A DNA stretch of 64,000 nucleotides from Orychophragmus violaceus (lineage: Eukaryota > Streptophyta > Magnoliopsida > Brassicales > Brassicaceae): assembly GCA_030180135.1 (NCBI GenBank), contig CM058239.1:62565823-62629822 (forward strand), written 5' to 3'. This document shows, piece after piece, positions 36,469 through 46,206 of the stretch; within the stretch, counting starts at the first letter, position 1; each line of letters begins with the position of its first letter. A program made the translations under genes and the position numbers. Under the pieces are notes generated by a model. It searched no databases. It was not told the origin of the DNA and was given only the letters and a program-made list of their open reading frames with translations.

Positions 36469-39400
36469 CTAATCATGGATAGCCACCAGCCCTAGTTTGC
36501 CAAAGACATGAGTGCAAACCTTAAGACTAGCAGCCTTTGTGAAGATATCTGCAAGTTGATCTTCACTCTTTGTGTAACAAGGCAGTATGGTTCCATCTTC
36601 AATCTTCTCCCTTACCTTGTGACAATCAATCTCAATGTGTTTGGTCCTTTCATGAAACACTGAGTTGGTTGCAATGTGAATAGCAGCCTGGTTGTCACAA
36701 TGGAAGGTGATTGGACTTGATTGCTCTATGCCAAAGTCCTTAAGCAAAGCCTTCAGCCATGTTAACTCAGTTGCAAGCTTCCTCATGGCCCTATACTCAG
36801 CTTCAGCACTAGAACAAGATACCACCTTCTGTTTCTTTGTCTTCCAAGTTACCAAGTTGCCTCCAATGAAGGTACAATAGCCGGTTGTTGATCTCCTATC
36901 ACTCTTATCTCCAGCCCAATCTGCATCACAATAGCCAACAATTTCTGTGCTCTCATTCTTACCCATCCAAATACCTTGTTCAGTTGATCCTTTGAGATAT
37001 CTGAGTATCCTCTCAATCAAACTCCAATGATACACTGTGGGTGATTGCATATGTTGGCTAACTTGATTCACAGCAAAACACAAGTCTGGTCTTGTGAGAG
37101 TGAGGTAGATAAGCTTCCCAACCAGCCTCCTGTACAATGAGACATCCTTGAACTTGACTTCATCTGATTTCTCCCCCTTTCTATTGACTTGGTAGCCATC
37201 TTCAAGTGGAGTCTTTGCAATCTTGCAATCAAGCATACTTGTTTCTGTCAACAAGTCTTTAACATACTTCCTTTGGGACAGAAACAATCCATCATTGAAT
37301 CTGCAAACTTCAATGCCTAAGAAGTACTTCAACTCACCAAGGTCTTTGATATCAAAGGAACTGTTGAGAAACGCCTTTGTGGATTGAATCCCATCATTAT
37401 CACTTCCTGTGATGATCAAATCATCCACATAGATCAGAACTACCACCACTCCTTGAGCACTTTGAAGTGTGAACAATGTGTGATCAGATTGAGACTTCTT
37501 GAAACCATGGTCCATGAGAGTGTGGCTGAGCTTATGGTACCATGCCCTTGGTGATTGCTTCAGACCATAAATTGCCCTTCTCAGTCTCAACACTTCACCA
37601 TCTTTACACAAGTGCTTCAAACCTGGTGGAGGAGTCATATACACTTCTTCTTCAAGTTCACCTTGTAGAAAAGCATTCTTCACATCCATTTGCCATAGAG
37701 TCCATGAGAGGTTTGTGGCTAAGCTCAATGTGACTCTCACTGTGTGAAGTTTAGCCACTGGTGCAAAGGTATCCGTATAGTCTTCTCCATAGGTTTGAGT
37801 GAACCCTCTTGCTACTAGCCTTGCCTTGTACCTCTCTATGTCTCCATTGCTTTTATACTTGATTGTGAAGACCCATTTAGAGCTAACAGTCTTCTTCCTT
37901 TTTGGCAGCTTCTCCACAATCCAAGTGTGGTTCCTCTCCATAGCTTCTTTCTCATCCTTTACTGCATCCATCCAAACCTTGATACCTTCAGCCTCTTCAT
38001 AAGTCTTAGGAACTTGGTTTAGCTCAATCTTTCCAAGAAAGGCCTTGTGACTAGATGGTAGCAAGTCAATAGAACAAGTAGACTGACTAGGATGAGCTAC
38101 TGCTTGGTTGTTGTAGTAGACTCTTGTCTTCATCCATTCTGATGGATCTTTCTTTTCCCTTGTGCTTCTCCTGAGTTGCTGAACCTGTTGATCAACCACT
38201 TCCTCATTACCCACTGCCTCTTGATAAACCATCTCATCCTCATCCACATCCAAGTCCACTTGGTTCTGATCTTGAGGTAGAGTGTCTTCTTGAGCTTGAG
38301 CCGGTTCCTGAGTGTGTGTTGCTGGTTCAGTATCCTCTTGTTGAGCTTCCTGGGTAGGTGTATCAGCCTGTTCTGGCCGTGGGGTGTCATTGCCCAAGTG
38401 ATCCAACAAGTACTTCAAACTTGTAGCCAAATCAGAAGGTGATCTTGAGAGATCTTTCAAACCTTCCCAATCCTTCTTCTCATAGTAACTCTGCCCCTCA
38501 ATGAACTTAACATCCCTTGAAACATAGGTCCTGTTGTTGCTTGGATCAAAACACTTGTAGCCCTTCTGAGTTGTGGAGTATCCAAGAAACATACACCTTG
38601 TGCTCTTAGCATCTAGCTTGTTCCTTTGATCTCCTGAGATATATACAAAACAAACACAACCAAACACACGTAAGTGTTCAATAAATGGTGTGGCTTTGTT
38701 CAATACCTCATATGGTGAAATATCTTGAAGAACTCTAGTTGGGATCCTGTTGATGAGGTAGCATGCTGCCAACACTGCATCTCCCCAAAATCTCTTAGGA
38801 ACATTGGTGTGGAACATCATGGACCTAGCAGCTTCCATGAGGTGTCTGTTCTTCCTTTCAGCCACACCATTTTGTTGGGGAGTATGGGGACAGCTTGTTT
38901 GATGAAGGATCCCACATTTGTTCAAGTGAGCTTTGAATCTTTGGCTTGTATACTCTCCTCCATTATCTGACCTAAACACTTTGATCTTGGCATTAAACTG
39001 ATTAGTAACATAGTTTTGGAAATTTAAAAATGCATCAAACACCCTATCTTTAGATGGAAGCAAAGTTACCCAAGTATATTTTGATCTTTCATCTATGAAG
39101 GTCACAAAATACTTGTTTCTATCTCTAGACAGACAAGGTGAAGTCCAAACATCAGAGTGCACAAGATCAAAACAATGTTCATAGATAGTAGTTGATTTAG
39201 GAAAGACAGTTCTACAATGTTTGCCAAGAATACAAGCTTCACAAGTTGAATGATCAAAGCTAACATTAGGCAACATTAAGTTCAAAGCACGAGCATGAGG
39301 ATGTCCTAGTCTAGCATGCCATAGGACATTTTGATTGAAAGAAAAACAGGATTTAAAAGCTAATGAATCCGAGTTGCTTGGAGAAGTGTCTTCAAGGAGG

Positions 39401-40719
39401 TAAAGCTCATCTTGTGTACCACCTCTTCCAATAACCTTTCCATTCTTAATATCCTGAAAACAAACATCATTAGGCCCAAAGATAACATTGCAATTCAAGT
39501 CTTTGGTGATCCTCTTAACCGACAGCAAGTTAGACTTAAACTTAGGAACATAGAATGCATCACTTTCCTTGTTAAACAATCTCAACTTTCCTGTACCTAT
39601 TATTGGAATCCCTTGACCATCAGCTATAGTTACTCTTCCTAGGGCAGGTTTAATGTTCTCCAACAACTTAGCATTACTAATCATATGATGAGAAGCTCCT
39701 GAATCTACTACCAACTTATGATCAGTTTTACTAAGCAATTTATGTGAGAATAAAGAGATACCAGAGAGTTTAGAGGCATAAGCCTTGATGAGATCCTCAA
39801 GGTCACTCTTCTTGACATACTCAGTGGCTGTGTAGAGTGCAAGCTCCCCTCCTTGAGCTGAAGTGGAGGCTGGTTCATTCACAGCTTCTTGTGAGATGTT
39901 TGCATTTGCCCTTGAGTTCTTGAACTTGTCTGGTTTGAGGTGGGGATGAAGGACCCAACACTTATCCTTGGAGTGGCCTTTCCTCTTGCAATGATCACAA
40001 AATGGCGCCTTCTTCTCCTCAGGTTTGAAGCCGGCTTTGTTGGCAGTCACCAATTCCCCCTTTCCTCCAAACAAACCAATGTTTCCTTCTTCCTTTTGGA
40101 GCCTTGAGCACACCTCTTCAAAGTCAGGAAGTGTAGTCTCCCTTAGTATCTTCATGATGGCATCATTGTAAACCGGATTCAAGTTGAGTAGAAGGCCAAA
40201 GATCTTGTCTTGCTCCTTTCTCTCAATGAGAACCTTGGGGTTTAAAGTGCTTGGCCTTAGCATCTCAAGTTCAGACCATGCTGAAGAGAACTTCCCAAGA
40301 TACTTGGTAAAGCCATGGTCTTCTTGTTTCAGCTCATTTATGGCCTTCTTCACCTCATATACTCTGCTCAGATTTGAAACATCTCCATAAATCTTCTTGA
40401 GAGTATCCCACAGTGACTTGGCTGTCTCACAATGGGAATAAGCTTCAAGGATTGATGGGTCAAGAGAGTTTTGGAGAAAACCAAGCACAAGCTGATCTTC
40501 TTGAAACCATTTAGCTTCTGCCTTCTTGGTTTCTTCATCCTTCTTCTTAGCTTCATCTTCTTCAGTTGGAGTTTTATCCTCCAAAATGTGATCCCACAAA
40601 CCTCTTCCACAAATGGCAGTCTTGATGGTCCTTTGCCATGTCCTGTAGTTGATTCCTTTGAGCAAAACAGGAACAGCAGTAGGCCTCAAGATAGAGCTGA
40701 GATGAGAAGAGTCTTCCAT
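36469..40719 (-). CDS. E3 Gag-Pol polyprotein (Ty1/copia)
   Basis: Uninterrupted 1416-residue polyprotein starting MEDSSHLSS. Domains in order: Copia gag; CCHC knuckle C241-C254; protease D-S-G at 339-341; integrase zinc site H468, H473, C493, C496; integrase catalytic D523, D585, E621 (D,D-35-E); basic RRSTREKKDPSEW; reverse transcriptase YVDD near 1097; RNase H with CDADWAG and AEAEYRAM motifs. Its pol closely resembles E1 and E2, but the gag N-terminus lacks MENSRVII and the gag-start hairpin seen there. All catalytic residues I looked for are present, so it could supply proteins in trans. The start is the first Met of the frame and fits a normal gag N-terminus. Confidence 0.97.
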   Translation of the reverse strand: MEDSSHLSSILRPTAVPVLLKGINYRTWQRTIKTAICGRGLWDHILEDKTPTEEDEAKKKDEETKKAEAKWFQEDQLVLGFLQNSLDPSILEAYSHCETAKSLWDTLKKIYGDVSNLSRVYEVKKAINELKQEDHGFTKYLGKFSSAWSELEMLRPSTLNPKVLIERKEQDKIFGLLLNLNPVYNDAIMKILRETTLPDFEEVCSRLQKEEGNIGLFGGKGELVTANKAGFKPEEKKAPFCDHCKRKGHSKDKCWVLHPHLKPDKFKNSRANANISQEAVNEPASTSAQGGELALYTATEYVKKSDLEDLIKAYASKLSGISLFSHKLLSKTDHKLVVDSGASHHMISNAKLLENIKPALGRVTIADGQGIPIIGTGKLRLFNKESDAFYVPKFKSNLLSVKRITKDLNCNVIFGPNDVCFQDIKNGKVIGRGGTQDELYLLEDTSPSNSDSLAFKSCFSFNQNVLWHARLGHPHARALNLMLPNVSFDHSTCEACILGKHCRTVFPKSTTIYEHCFDLVHSDVWTSPCLSRDRNKYFVTFIDERSKYTWVTLLPSKDRVFDAFLNFQNYVTNQFNAKIKVFRSDNGGEYTSQRFKAHLNKCGILHQTSCPHTPQQNGVAERKNRHLMEAARSMMFHTNVPKRFWGDAVLAACYLINRIPTRVLQDISPYEVLNKATPFIEHLRVFGCVCFVYISGDQRNKLDAKSTRCMFLGYSTTQKGYKCFDPSNNRTYVSRDVKFIEGQSYYEKKDWEGLKDLSRSPSDLATSLKYLLDHLGNDTPRPEQADTPTQEAQQEDTEPATHTQEPAQAQEDTLPQDQNQVDLDVDEDEMVYQEAVGNEEVVDQQVQQLRRSTREKKDPSEWMKTRVYYNNQAVAHPSQSTCSIDLLPSSHKAFLGKIELNQVPKTYEEAEGIKVWMDAVKDEKEAMERNHTWIVEKLPKRKKTVSSKWVFTIKYKSNGDIERYKARLVARGFTQTYGEDYTDTFAPVAKLHTVRVTLSLATNLSWTLWQMDVKNAFLQGELEEEVYMTPPPGLKHLCKDGEVLRLRRAIYGLKQSPRAWYHKLSHTLMDHGFKKSQSDHTLFTLQSAQGVVVVLIYVDDLIITGSDNDGIQSTKAFLNSSFDIKDLGELKYFLGIEVCRFNDGLFLSQRKYVKDLLTETSMLDCKIAKTPLEDGYQVNRKGEKSDEVKFKDVSLYRRLVGKLIYLTLTRPDLCFAVNQVSQHMQSPTVYHWSLIERILRYLKGSTEQGIWMGKNESTEIVGYCDADWAGDKSDRRSTTGYCTFIGGNLVTWKTKKQKVVSCSSAEAEYRAMRKLATELTWLKALLKDFGIEQSSPITFHCDNQAAIHIATNSVFHERTKHIEIDCHKVREKIEDGTILPCYTKSEDQLADIFTKAASLKVCTHVFGKLGLVAIHD
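37171..37180 (-). promoter_or_regulatory. E3 internal polypurine-like tract
   Basis: Element-sense AAAGGGGGAG within pol (RKGEK codons), 854 bp upstream of the 3' polypurine tract. Confidence 0.5.
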
Positions 40720-41002
40720 AGTTTACAACCGGATAGAGAAGATGAGAGCCTTGGATGACCGAGAAGAGTAAGCAAGCGTCTAGGGTTTTGGACCGAGAAA
40801 CAAAGGAGGTCTGAGCAAGTTTCCAGTTTTGGAACAGAGAGTAATGAGGAGAATGAGTAAAAAAAAAACAGAGAAAGATTGAGGTTTAGAAGCTTGTAGA
40901 ACCGGAAGAATGAAGAGAGAGAGGATTAGGGTTTGTAGCCGAGAGAATGTGTAACCAAGAGAATGAAGAATAAGATAGAGATTTGAGAGAGTAGAGATCA
41001 AT

Positions 41003-41014
41003 GCTCTGATACCA
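41003..41014 (-). promoter_or_regulatory. E3 primer-binding site (tRNA-iMet)
   Basis: Element-sense TGGTATCAGAGC next to the 5' LTR end. Confidence 0.95.
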
Positions 41015-41440
41015 TGATAGATTTAGAGTATGAACATTATAGAATTAGGGTTCTTGAGTCCCAATGGTTGCGCAAGAGAGAGGAGAGAATAAGAGACTCA
41101 AAAACTTGTTATTTCATTTCTGGTCATACATAGCCTTTTATATGGGATACATCAGCCAATGTTTAACCTAAACAAGTAAAAGACAAATGCACAAGAATAC
41201 AAAGAGGACTGAGGCGTGGCAGAGGAGAGAGAGAGTGGGGGACCACAAAACTAACGGCTCTCTCTCTTAAACCCTAACGGCTCTCTTCCATCTTGGTTCA
41301 TCCGAGACTTGTGCATTCACTTAGTTGGCGCCTTAGGTCTTGATCAGAAGTCCCCAACTTTGCACATTATCAAATGTGCAAGACTTGTGCATTTTGTGAT
41401 AATACACAAGCTTAACACATTTGTCTAATCATGATCAATA
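41015..41440 (-). repeat. E3 5' LTR (426 bp)
   Basis: Two bases shorter than its partner in a GA run, with one substitution near 41423. Confidence 0.95.
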
Positions 41441-41659
41441 CACATGTTTAAGGTTCAGGGACTGAGTTTCTTGCTCAGTTTAACTCATAAACATTTCATC
41501 ATTTCAGGGACTGAGTTTGCTCAGTTTGAAACAAGCAATAATCAAACCAGAGAAGCAACAAGTAAAGACATAACTATATGCTCTTGTTCCTCTCTGATTT
41601 CTTAACCAAATTAAGTCCAACTTGTCATCTCTTCAAAACAGAGAGCTACAAGTATTAAG
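41441..41659 (-). other. E4 interior fragment between E3 and E5
   Basis: 219 bp of E4 sequence left between the two nested insertions, non-coding, with two copies of CAGGGACTGAGTTTC-like sequence. It ends in TTAAG, the E5 target duplication. Confidence 0.85.
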
Positions 41660-42412
41660 TATTAGAAAGGAAGATAAAATGAAGTGCAATATGGTTATGG
41701 TAGATTTGAAGAACGTGAAGTATGAAATGTGGTGGCATGCAAACCTTATCACATACTTGGACTACAAGCAAGTATGGTGTACCTTGGACGTATGATCATG
41801 CACGTAGGTGTGGTGGACGTATGATCATGCACGTATGATCATGCATCATGCCTTGGAGAAGAAGCAAATGTGATTTTGAATAATAGGCATGCAATCATGT
41901 CACGCATGAGGAACATGTATGATGGGCGAATGAGGAGCGCCTCCAATAAACAATGAGGAGCGTGAGAAGAATGAACAATGAGGAGCGTGTGTCTACAATA
42001 AACAAATAGCACAGCAGCTAAAAGACAAGCATGTGGAAGACACACGCTCATGGACATACTCAAATGTTGCGCACCTCTTATTCTTTAACATTATTGGTGA
42101 CATGAAAGGACACTATCATGAAGCGTGGTTAAAAGTGTTATGGGCGAGAGTTATGGGCTTATTTTATTTTTCTGTGTACTCTCCCTTTAAAAGACTTGTA
42201 ATGATCGTAGCAATAGACTAAGAGAGAGAGAGTTATTCTCTCTACTCCCCATTCTCTTATTCTCTCTATACTTCTATTCTCTCAATACTAAACACATCCG
42301 AACTATACTCTCCACTCTTCATTCTCTAATCTTGTTACTTATTCTCTATTCTGGTTCCTAATTCTTGATACTAATCTCTTAATTCTCTCTTCCTCATCTC
42401 AATATTCTAACA
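41660..42412 (+). repeat. E5 5' LTR (753 bp)
   Basis: Runs TATTAGAAAGG...CAATATTCTAACA (TA...CA). U3 contains repeated GTATGATCATGCACGTA (about 41788-41850) and repeated AATGAGGAGCGTG (about 41950-41990), the latter also repeated in the E6 LTR. A TATA-like CTTTAAAAG lies near 42185-42192. Confidence 0.95.
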
Positions 42413-42424
42413 TGGTATCAGAGC
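42413..42424 (+). promoter_or_regulatory. E5 primer-binding site (tRNA-iMet)
   Basis: TGGTATCAGAGC directly after the LTR. CTTCCGC (42457-42463) follows about 45 nt later as a possible second tRNA contact. Confidence 0.95.
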
Positions 42425-43603
42425 TTAAGATTCTAGGATTGAATCAAGCTCAAAAACTTCCGCAAATTCAAATAAAAACAGAGCCAAACTCTGTCCTTAT
42501 TCTCCTCTTACTCACGACCAAGCTCTCACTTACGTTAAAACAGACTTGAAACATGAGTAATCCCTCACTGTCCAAACTGATGTTCGTGCTTGGCTCCTGT
42601 TTCAAAGGAAAGAAGAAGAAAAAAAAAAAAAAAAAATCCAGAGAGAGAGAAAGAATCTCCTTTTGCGTGTTCCTGTAAACCCACACTGAATGGTGCAGAA
42701 AAATGGTGCAGAAGCTTAAAGAATGGTGTAGCAAAGCCGGCTCATGAAAAACGGTGATGGAAGAGGAGGTTCAGATACTAGACTGATCCTGAATTTGTTT
42801 CAAGAAGGAGCAAGGATAGAGGATCAGTTCTGGTCAATCTAGCAAGAACCGGTCAAAGATATTTCCAACACCAAAGAAGGGCATGACTCTGACCGTGGAT
42901 ATCAAGGACGGTTCAAGGGAACGTCCAGTGCAAGAAAGCCAAGGTTGAGACAACACTTGCAAAGTCTGAGAAGTGTAATGAATTAATGGCTGAAGCAAAT
43001 GAAGAAAAGAAGGCTACAGAAGCTCGAGAGCAGAGCTGAAATCCCCTAATACTTCCCTGCTTCGAAACTTGTTCTCAAATTGACGCATGAAAACCGCTTT
43101 GATTCCAGCGAGTTATACTGTTTGGGAATACTTTACTACTCAATGTTTCCGACTCAAGAAGATGATGAGGACGATGCAGATGATGGTTCACCGCAAGCTT
43201 CACATCTCCAAGGGACCAGGGAGTCCCAATGAAGACCGTCCACTTGATTCAGAGCTTTGGTGGTTGGTAGTAGCTGTAGTGGAAGCCAGAGGACTGCGAG
43301 GAAAGGGACACAACCAATCTCCATACTTTTTCCGACAAAGAAGATCGATGACAAGGAGGCGGGTGACGTTTCTAACAAAACCAGAGTCATTAAGGAAGAA
43401 GTGAAGATGAACCAAGAAGAGTCTACACTCACGGGTGAAGATGTCCGGGAAAAGAAAAATGGTGTTGCTGAGGCAAACTATATAGTTTCCAAGAGTTCAC
43501 AAGCCATAAGTCTTTGAAGACCAGCTCCGAAGATATTCCAAGAAGGAATAATCATGTGGGATTGGGTTCAAGATGTGGTGTATTACGTCGGAATCATTAA
43601 GAA
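42425..43603 (+). other. E5 leader and first part of variable zone
   Basis: The first 220 bp match the E6 leader closely, ending in an A-run (42619-42637). Beyond it, open stretches look protein-like but are not recognised: one around 42893-43038 includes KVETTLAKSEKCNEL, another around 43055-43231 includes YYSMFPTQEDDEDDADD. The SMFPTQE and EDDADDGSPQ parts recur in E6 in degenerate form, so they belong to the old backbone rather than to recent capture. Origin unknown. Confidence 0.6.
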
Positions 43604-43850
43604 GCTGTGATGGTTTCAACATCAGGAAACCAACTAAGACTCAACTCAAGTTCCAGAGCACGACATATAAAGATTGCCAAACTGAAGAGACGTCATTCTT
43701 GATTTGGGAAGAGGAAGATTGCCCGTGAAGCTAAGTCGCCAACAAAGGCACTGTGGTTGCATAGGATGCAAGTTCTAAGGCGCCTCCTGAAGAAATGCAG
43801 AGAGTCAAAGAATATTGACAAGCATATGTACCATGACATGTACATGAAGG
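43604..43850 (+). pseudogene. Captured fragment of ribosomal protein eL19 (RPL19)
   Basis: Translation with small frame corrections gives DGFNIRKPTK, then SRARHIKIAKLK, then, in one frame at 43706-43849, GKRKIAREAKSPTKALWLHR, RMQVLRRLLKKC and DKHMYHDMYMK. These match, in order, the central part of eukaryotic eL19 (GKRK.TREA..PTK.LW..RMRVLRRLLKKYRE.KKIDRHMYHDMYMK). Frameshifts and missing ends make it non-functional as a ribosomal protein. It is in sense orientation relative to E5. The E6 backbone lacks it at the matching place, so it was captured in the E5 lineage. No introns are seen in the matched stretch. Identification rests on recall of the family, but the match is long and distinctive. 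Confidence 0.9.
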
Positions 43851-44229
43851 GGGAAAGAATCTGAAGATGGCGGCAGTATAACATGAGGTAGCTTGATGAA
43901 GAAGTAACAAGACAGTCAAGGGTTCATGGAGGTAGTGTCAAGCAAGCATGCGTTGAGACTTGGAGGGAACGCATGCATCGTGACCAAGGAAGCATGTAAC
44001 AATAAACAATTATGTGATTGTTTATTGTAAGAGAAGAACATGGTGGTATGGTGGACGAGTGAGGAGCGTGTAAGATGGGCTTCTCAAATAAACAAAGAAC
44101 ACATGAAGCTTGTCACTAGAAGACAAACCTGTGGGAGACACACGCTCATCAAGAGACTCAAGTTGTGCGCAACACACGTGAAGAATAAAGAATAAGGACG
44201 TAAATGCAGAGAATAAATGCAAAGAAGTA
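43851..44229 (+). other. LTR-like segment inside E5
   Basis: Part of this stretch (about 44040-44215: GAGGAGCGTG, then AATAAACAAA, AGACAAGC-like, GAGACACACGCTCATC, GTTGTGCGCA) parallels the E5 LTR at about 41940-42065 in the same order but diverged. It is probably a remnant of an older related LTR carried inside the element. No gene seen. Confidence 0.6.
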
Positions 44230-44417
44230 TTCAGCAACCGTGTCTTGAGAGAGATTGAGAGCCGTCAAGAGGGTCGTAGTCTCGATTCCCACATTGAGGA
44301 CCAGTTTACAAGTGGCCGCTTGTTTGAATCTCTCCAAGACCTGACCAGTATGGACGTGCTGATGGTTACATACCTGAAGGCAAAGAGTTAGAATTCCACC
44401 AGAAGAAGATCACGAAA
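44230..44417 (+). pseudogene. Captured fragment of ribosomal protein eS8 (RPS8)
   Basis: One frame from about 44231 reads FSNRVLREIESRQEGRSLDS then HIEDQFTSGRL. After a frameshift it continues RPDQYGRADGYIPEGKELEF and HQKKI, ending near 44417. This matches the C-terminal part of plant eS8 in order (SN.V.RK...RQEGR.LDSH.E.QF.SGRL, then [24 protein letters not shown]). The piece is about 62 codons of a roughly 220-residue protein, frameshifted and without a start, so it is a pseudogene fragment. It is sense-oriented relative to E5. It lies 380 bp downstream of the eL19 piece, so one element carries parts of two cytosolic ribosomal proteins. Confidence 0.9.
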
Positions 44418-44904
44418 GTATCGTATGAGACAGAAGTCATACGGCATCGTTTACGTCATCCACACCATCACTGTCCAGTATGGTTCCGAGAACAAAGCTA
44501 TTACACAGCACATTGCGCTGTTTAACAACATTCTTCATAGTGTGGGCTGATAGAAAGAGACAGAAGTCATCATCTATCAAGCAAAAGGATAACCTCTTAA
44601 ACTCTCTCATTATTCTATTCTCGTTAAATTATATATCAGTCACTTATTTTCTCATGGCATAGGGCTTTAACATCTTGTTTCTTTTGAATCTTGATTGAAG
44701 GTTCAAAGGAGAGTTAAAGAAAGAGTAAGATCGTGAGCATTGTTTGGGTTGTGGATAAGCCGAAAATCCTCATGGATAGTTGTGGGTTAGCTGAAATCCT
44801 CATGGAGCATTCATCAAGATGGTGGATGTGCTTATTGTTGAAGGATCTTCTCAAGGAAGAATGGCGGTTTATACTCTATCCATTCAAGAAGGGAGAGGCC
44901 TCAT
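44418..44904 (+). other. E5 end of variable zone and start of 3' backbone
   Basis: A protein-like open stretch (AITQHIALFNNILHSVG near 44500-44550) is unrecognised and might be another captured piece. From AGCAAAAGGATAAC (about 44580) onward the sequence is collinear with E6 and marks the return to the shared backbone. Confidence 0.55.
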
Positions 44905-45258
44905 TTGTTGTTTGTTGGTGTTAGAACCGTGGTTCAACCAAGTGGAGTAAGACCACAAGATAAGCCCAACATAGTTAAAATCAAAGAGATGGCTATGGTG
45001 GAAGATCTAGTGGATATGCAAGCTGGTGACACGATGAATCAGCCCAACTTGTCTCTTGAATACTCCCTCCATAACAATGGAGAACTCAAGAGTGGTTGTG
45101 ATATGTCTCTTGAATACTCCCTCCATAATAACGGAGAACTCAAGAGTGATAGTTTCGGAAATCACCAAGTGGAGCATGCCAAGAAGAGTATGCAAGCTGA
45201 TGATAGATTTGTGGTGCATTTCACAAGTGGTAGAGTCATGGTGAAAAGCCATGGATAA
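44905..45258 (+). other. Backbone open frame shared by E5 and E6, function unknown
   Basis: 117-codon frame starting MLFVGVRTVVQPSGVRPQDK and containing LEYSLHNNGELKS twice. E6 has the same start and order (60772-60563), but a 1-base insertion between the two repeats shifts the frame, and E4 does not keep the frame. That pattern argues against a selected protein; conservation may be for nucleotide structure, since the repeat is the gag-start hairpin copy. No known domain recognised. Confidence 0.35.
45052..45151 (+). repeat. Two tandem copies of the gag-start hairpin sequence in E5
   Basis: 54-bp tandem repeat. Stems are CTCTTGA 45053-45059 with TCAAGAG 45086-45092, and 45107-45113 with 45140-45146. 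Each copy resembles the E1 sequence spanning the gag ATG (8684-8731), including ATGGAGAACTCAAGAGTG in the first copy. Confidence 0.8.
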
Positions 45259-46071
45259 TTCAAGAGTGCGGGGGAGTTCGAATTCAAATCCAAACCGCAA
45301 CTCACATTATTATGATCAGGCTACTTCTAAAACTCTTACTCTTTACGCTTTTTTTCATGTCATTACCTTAGATTGCCTAAAGACTTGATAGGGTTTGATA
45401 GAATTTGAAGTGTTGAAAACGTTTTCCCAAATATCAAATGTTTTCAATCGATTCTTAAAAGGTTTTGAAACCAATGGAAGTTCAAACTCTTGTGATTCTC
45501 CCGATTATGATGCGGTTACGTTTCATTTCAAAGCTAAAAACGTTTTAAAATTAATTCTCAAAACGTTTTGAGTTTTTTTATTCATATCTTGTTGTGATCA
45601 TGTGTCTCAAAGTTAAAACTTTTTACAATCTATTCTCTAAAACGTTCCAAACATAAAGGTTTATTCATAACTAATATCTTAGATGTCATTTCATATACTT
45701 TAACATGTTTCCTTTAAACCTTTGTGTTGAAGGTTTATAAGGAGATGAGAAAGGCATGCTTAATGAGCATTAGGAAGTGAAGGAGCCATGAGGAGCATCC
45801 GCAAGCCTTGAAGTCTTTCCAAGAGGAAGATGAGACCGACTTGAAGTTCTTCCAAGATGAGAAGGATGATGGAAGTTGGGCTTAAAAGGCCGGAGCACTA
45901 TGGATTCCAATTTCCAAAAGACACAACAAGATCAGGAAGCTCATATCAAGAGAAGTCAAGTCATGGAACGCTAAGGAATGAACGAGTTGTGGAAAGGAGC
46001 AGCCATGGATCAATATGTTCATATGCCAAGGTCAAGTTACATCTTGAGTATGTGGACTATACTCTTTTTGT
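45259..46071 (+). other. E5 3' backbone, non-coding
   Basis: Contains GCGGGGGAG (45268-45276), identical to the 3' polypurine tract and 930 bp before it. AAAACGTTTT-type palindromes occur near 45418, 45538, 45561 and 45641. Collinear with E6 59.6-60.4 kb in reverse. No gene recognised; an 83-aa frame at 45857-46108 is not convincing. Confidence 0.75.
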
Positions 46072-46198
46072 CCTCCTTAAGGTTTTATCCCAAAGCGGTT
46101 TTACTTAAGGAGGTTTTTAATGAGGTAGTTCCACAGCTCCAAGCTTGGCCTTTGGTCCTTCTCTCTTTGGTCTTTTGAAGTCCCGACGACCAATCTTG
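46072..46198 (+). promoter_or_regulatory. E5 twin 3' hairpins
   Basis: Hairpin A: CCTCCTTAAG 46072-46081 with CTTAAGGAGG 46104-46113, 22-nt loop with TTTTATCCCAAAG. Hairpin B: CCAAGCTTG 46139-46147 with the imperfect arm CCAATCTTG 46190-46198, which has one mismatch. Confidence 0.8.
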
Positions 46199-46206
46199 CG
46201 GGGGAG
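46198..46206 (+). promoter_or_regulatory. E5 polypurine tract
   Basis: GCGGGGGAG directly before the 3' LTR start TATTAG. Confidence 0.92.

Larger units (their letters stand above)
35889..41440 (-). mobile_element. E3: autonomous Ty1/copia element nested in E4, intact
   Basis: Complete 5.55-kb element in the E4 interior, with target duplication CACAT (35884-35888 and 41441-41445). LTRs are 428 and 426 bp, differing by two bases in a GA run and by one substitution near 36299/41423. It contains an open gag-pol, primer-binding site, polypurine tract and 3' hairpins. It is more distant from E1 and E2 than they are from each other. Confidence 0.97.
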
